A DNA stretch of 64,000 bases from Trichobilharzia regenti (taxonomy: Eukaryota > Platyhelminthes > Trematoda > Strigeidida > Schistosomatidae). Position numbers and translations under genes: made by a program. Each line of letters begins with the position of its first letter. Within the stretch, counting starts at the first letter, position 1. The notes beneath the pieces are model-generated. The model was not told where the DNA came from, made no database searches, and saw only the letters and a program-made list of their open reading frames with translations. This document shows positions 60,796-64,000 of this stretch, one piece after another. The DNA is taken from positions 16,971,452 to 17,035,451 of the forward strand of contig OX235267.1 of the NCBI GenBank assembly GCA_944472135.2. The letters run 5' to 3'.

Positions 60796-61860
60796 GCATT
60801 ATTGTTATTATTATTGTATCCTTTAGTTCCTAGAGGAACATAGGGCTTCAGCTGCGCACCTCCATTGACTTCGGTTTTCTGACAACTTTTTCACCCTGCT
60901 CCAGGTCTGTCCACATGCTTTCATCTCCTCCTCGCATGACCTCCTCCAAGTCACCCTTGCACTGACGACCAACTCGCCGCCTCCCTTTCGGGTTCCACTC
61001 GAGCAATGGCTTGTCTAGTGATGTCACTTGATGGTTTCCTCAGCGTATGGCCAGCCAATCCATCTCCATTTCTTTCTGCCTATTTGTTTCACAATCGGTT
61101 CCTGATTGGTTCGCTCCCAGAGATCCCTGTTGCTGATCTTTTCGGGCCATCTGATCTTGAGTATTGAGCGGAGACAGTTGTTAATGAAGGTCTTTAGTTT
61201 GTTTGAGATGCTCTTTATGACTCGCCAAGTCTCTGATCCGTATAGTAGCACTGACTTCACATTGGAGTTGAAAATCCGGATCTTATTTTTGATGCTGATT
61301 GCTGTTGACCTCCACACAGATTTGAGAGTAATGAAAGCTTGTCTTGCTTTCCGATTCTGGCTTTGATGTCCTCGTCAGTTCCGCCTGTAGTTGAGACGAT
61401 GCTTCCCAGGTAGGTGAAGGAGGTTGTTTCTTTCAGGTTCTTCCCATTTATGCTTATTGTTGTCTGTTGTTGTTGTTGCTGTTGATGTTGGCTAGGAATC
61501 TTCATTATCTCTGTTTTATCTATGTTCACATGAAGTTCTATCTTTGATGCTTCTTCTGTCAACTTGTTACTTTTCACTTGCATATCTTCCAGTTTAGTGA
61601 AAATCAGACATATATCATCAGCGAATTCAAGGTCTTCAAGTTTTTGTGTCAGTCCATTTTATGCCTGTTTCCTCATTTCCCATTGTCTGTCGCATTATCC
61701 AATCAATTGCAATCAGGAAGATCATTGGTGATCGTAGACAGCCTTGCCTCACTCCCGTCCTCACTTCGAAGGCTTCCGTAAGTTTCCCGTTGTGGATTAC
61801 TTGGTATGCAGCATTGTCGTATAACTGTTGGATGAGGTGTATAATTGTCGATGGGACCCC
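60796..61860 (-). mobile_element. RTE (SR2-like), 5'-truncated
   Basis: Starts (minus strand) at YGVPSTIIHLIQQLYDNAAY, includes [16 protein letters not shown] (motif B) and the C-terminal domain, ending with the ATA tail at 60796-60815. The FADD region is damaged (FADDICLI becomes broken near 61620) and there are several frameshifts. The 5' junction runs into an AT-rich palindromic stretch; no certain target duplication. Confidence 0.82.
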
Positions 61861-61935
61861 ATATATTATATTATATACACTATTATATATAATATATGTT
61901 ATACAATATGTAGAGTATATATATATGTGCATATA
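61861..61935. repeat. AT-rich, TA-repeat stretch
   Basis: Nearly pure A/T with palindromic ATATATTATATTATATAC and TATATATATATG runs. Confidence 0.7.
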
Positions 61936-62869
61936 AGATTACAAGCAATAAATTGTGTTGACATTTTCTGAATACGATTACTTCTTTGAAAATTTTGAGA
62001 TGAGTTTGCTAAATGAAATGTTGGAACTATTCACATCACCACTGCTAAGATTTATGCAAACATAAATTCTCAAAATATTTTAACACTGACTGATGAAAGT
62101 CACTCCGTCCAAGATGGAGATTATAACGGTAATTTGTGTTTTCCCTTGAAATGAACAAATTTCACTGTTCATGAATTGGGGATCATCAAGGAGGAATCCT
62201 TATGTAAATGATGGATTCAATGAATATAAATAGGAATTGACTTGTAAAATGGTGAAATTAGCGAGGAGAGGGGGATCACTCGATAGTATTTACTTCCTGA
62301 TTTCGCTGATGGACTGACTTCATTTAGAGTAATATTGGAGACTAAGGAGTACAAGGTGACTGTTTCGTCATAGTTTGAGATTCTCCAATAGTTCATGAGG
62401 TGGCCAATCATTGAGTCCATGATTCTGTCTTAGAGGTTGTGTGTGGTCAAGGAGCTCCACCTGTAGGCTGTAAGTATTACTTGCTTACTTTCAGTCTGTG
62501 ACGTGCTTATGGATGCATAGTACTGAAGATTAGCAGGCAAGTAGGAAATATCTGTCTGATACTCTCTAGATTTCAGTGATTGACCAATTGAAGTTACTTC
62601 GTGATCCAACTCGAGATCGATCACATCACTGTAAACCGACACTTCAAGATGACATTCTTATTTTCCATATGGTACCAACAGCCATCTCCGTCTGACTGCA
62701 TAGCTTTTTTATTCGAGGCGTTTTGGCGCATAATTCTGTCAAATATTGAGTATTTCAAAAATATCTGCATACTTGCTATCATCAAGTGAACGATCAGTGT
62801 TTCTTTGATTGACGAAATCTTAGAGTGAACGTAAAAGCTCTGACAGGAAAATCAGGATAACATCTACGT
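61936..62869. other. no recognisable gene
   Basis: 62280-62640 has faint H2-SINE-like words (GACTGTTTCGTCATAGTTTG) but I cannot support a copy. No gene. Confidence 0.35.
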
Positions 62870-63050
62870 ATAACAATAACTTTATTAGGCAAAATAAGTT
62901 TAATGAACGAAATATTCCCATACTGAGTCATAAGAAAAAGGCACAAACAGCGAAGAAATTTTTCTTTCCGACGATTCATTTTCATGAGCTGCTGTACAAT
63001 CGTAATTATAATTAATCAAGAAATCTTTAGACCAATCATATACTGGTAAA
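62870..63050 (-). repeat. PLE pseudo-LTR end, minus
   Basis: Reverse of the 60060-60200 sequence: on the minus strand TACCAGTATATGATTGGTCT, ACGATTGTACAGCAGCTCAT, GAATCGTCGGAAAGAAAAAT. Confidence 0.6.
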
Positions 63051-63535
63051 CTTTGTCCTCGAGAAATTGTACCACATAATGTAAGGCGTAAGAAGGATGA
63101 CTAATTGTTAGTTAGAAAGGAGACAGAAGCTGGCATGTCTTAACAAGTGTGAGATAATGACTAATCGCTCATTCTGCCTCAGTTCTAGTAGCGGTGACGC
63201 ATGCGAGCCTCAGTCGTTTACACTCTTTCTCCCCGGCGTGTCGGACCGCAGCTAACAATTATCTCCGTGTGCATTTCATTCTCAGCAATAGCCTAGCCTC
63301 CCCGGCGTATACGACCCATCTGCTGTCCTTAACATCAATCAATTCATTCATGGATGTAGAAGACTCGAAACAACTTCAGAAGTAATCACGACGAAAATTT
63401 TAACAAAATTATGCAATAAAAACAAGATACGAAAACAACAAGTAAACACAATGAATCCAAAAACACCAATTGATATGACACACCACACGTATATACAAAT
63501 AGTACAAACAACCTCGCCGATCATGTCTTAGTGGA
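63051..63535. other. unassigned, locally GC-richer
   Basis: 63190-63320 is less AT-rich than its surroundings and repeats the word CCCCGGCGT (63232 and 63300). No recognised element. Confidence 0.35.
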
Positions 63536-63543
63536 ATTCCTTT

Positions 63544-64000
63544 GAAGAATCGCAGGACTTACACCAGTACGCCTACAACCCTTCTCAGGTTGACGATTGT
63601 AATTTGTGGAATGTCCGGACACAAACAAGATTAACCAACAATTACAATAATTGGAACTCACACAACTATTTAACACAAACATATGTACAATCACTACATC
63701 AAATGTTGTGGATTCTGCCCTGACAAACTACCCTTGAAGAACTGTAGGACTTACAGCAGTACGCCTACATTCCTTCTCAGGTTGATGATCCAAGTGGAAG
63801 TCGTCCGGACACAAACAGAATTACCAACAGCTAGATGACAGATGATATCAATTCAGTATATACAATATGAACATATGTACAAAATCACACAGCAAGCATA
63901 TTGGACTGCTCATTGATGCGCTACCCTTTGAAGAACTGTAGGACTTACAGCAGTACGCCTACAACCCTTCTCAGGTTGACGCTCTAGGTTGGAAAATCGT
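63544..64000 (+). repeat. tandem repeat, period about 193 bp (runs off window)
   Basis: The block GAAGAA(T/C)(C/T)G(C/T)AGGACTTACA-CAGTACGCCTAC, ending CTTCTCAGGTTGA-G, starts at 63544, 63736 and 63930 (spacing 192 and 194). Between blocks GTCCGGACACAAACA and ATTACCAACA-type words also recur. At least two full units and a partial one. Confidence 0.8.

Noticed and set aside
60796..61935. Target duplication TAATATATG around the RTE at 60796
   Set aside because: The match falls in TA-rich sequence about 30 bases beyond the coding edge and could be chance.
63544..64000. CRISPR-like spacing of conserved blocks
   Set aside because: Units of about 193 bp with related spacers in eukaryotic DNA are satellite-like, not CRISPR.

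Overview
The window reads as repeat-dense, AT-rich DNA from a eukaryotic nuclear genome, most likely a blood fluke (Schistosoma or a close relative). The inference rests on the mix of elements: SR2-like RTE retrotransposons with short ATA-type tails, CR1/Jockey-like LINEs, many Penelope-like elements (PLEs), tRNA-headed SINEs, and Sm-alpha-like SINEs with a hammerhead ribozyme fold. I see no host protein-coding gene, no structural rRNA and no functional tRNA gene. Every ORF that I can interpret belongs to a retroelement. Several ORFs listed here open with GTG or TTG, so their 5' ends are ORF limits and not proven starts.

Layout. 1-2.8 kb: a PLE C-terminal remnant, then a PLE inserted as an inverted dimer with a second PLE nested inside it; the nested one ends in a hammerhead-like motif. 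2.8-7.4 kb: a hammerhead SINE and a nearly full-length RTE on the minus strand (endonuclease and RT, two frameshifts). 7.9-12.6 kb: an inverted pair of Sm-alpha-like SINEs, a solo LTR, and decayed PLE and RTE pieces. 13.2-19.1 kb: several PLE families, a tRNA-SINE with clear target duplications and a matching empty site near 57.9 kb, and a second solo LTR. 19.7-24.8 kb: two 5'-truncated RTE insertions with target duplications, and SINE/LINE fragments.

24.85-53.2 kb is a tandem segmental duplication. Copy A (about 24852-40575) and copy B (about 40576-53220) share the same order of SINE pair, decayed PLE, CR1 LINE, decayed PLE-b and PLE ends. Copy A keeps an almost intact CR1 ORF and a complete PLE (PLE-e: 796-codon RT/GIY-YIG ORF between two 537-bp direct pseudo-LTRs). 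Copy B instead carries a single pseudo-LTR at that site, lacks about 2.8 kb, and has two later PLE-type insertions inside its CR1.

53.2-64 kb: a cluster of hammerhead SINEs, two large inverted repeats, another PLE end, another truncated RTE, and the start of a tandem repeat of about 193 bp that runs off the window.

The elements form a working parasite hierarchy. The RTE and CR1 LINEs and the PLEs encode their own reverse transcriptases. The tRNA-SINEs look assembled from a tRNA head plus pieces of both ends of the RTE, so the RTE is the probable mobiliser. Hammerhead-type self-cleaving RNA folds recur in at least three unrelated contexts (Sm-alpha-like SINE, a second SINE family, PLE-b 3' ends). 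PLE family labels a-f are local to this annotation.
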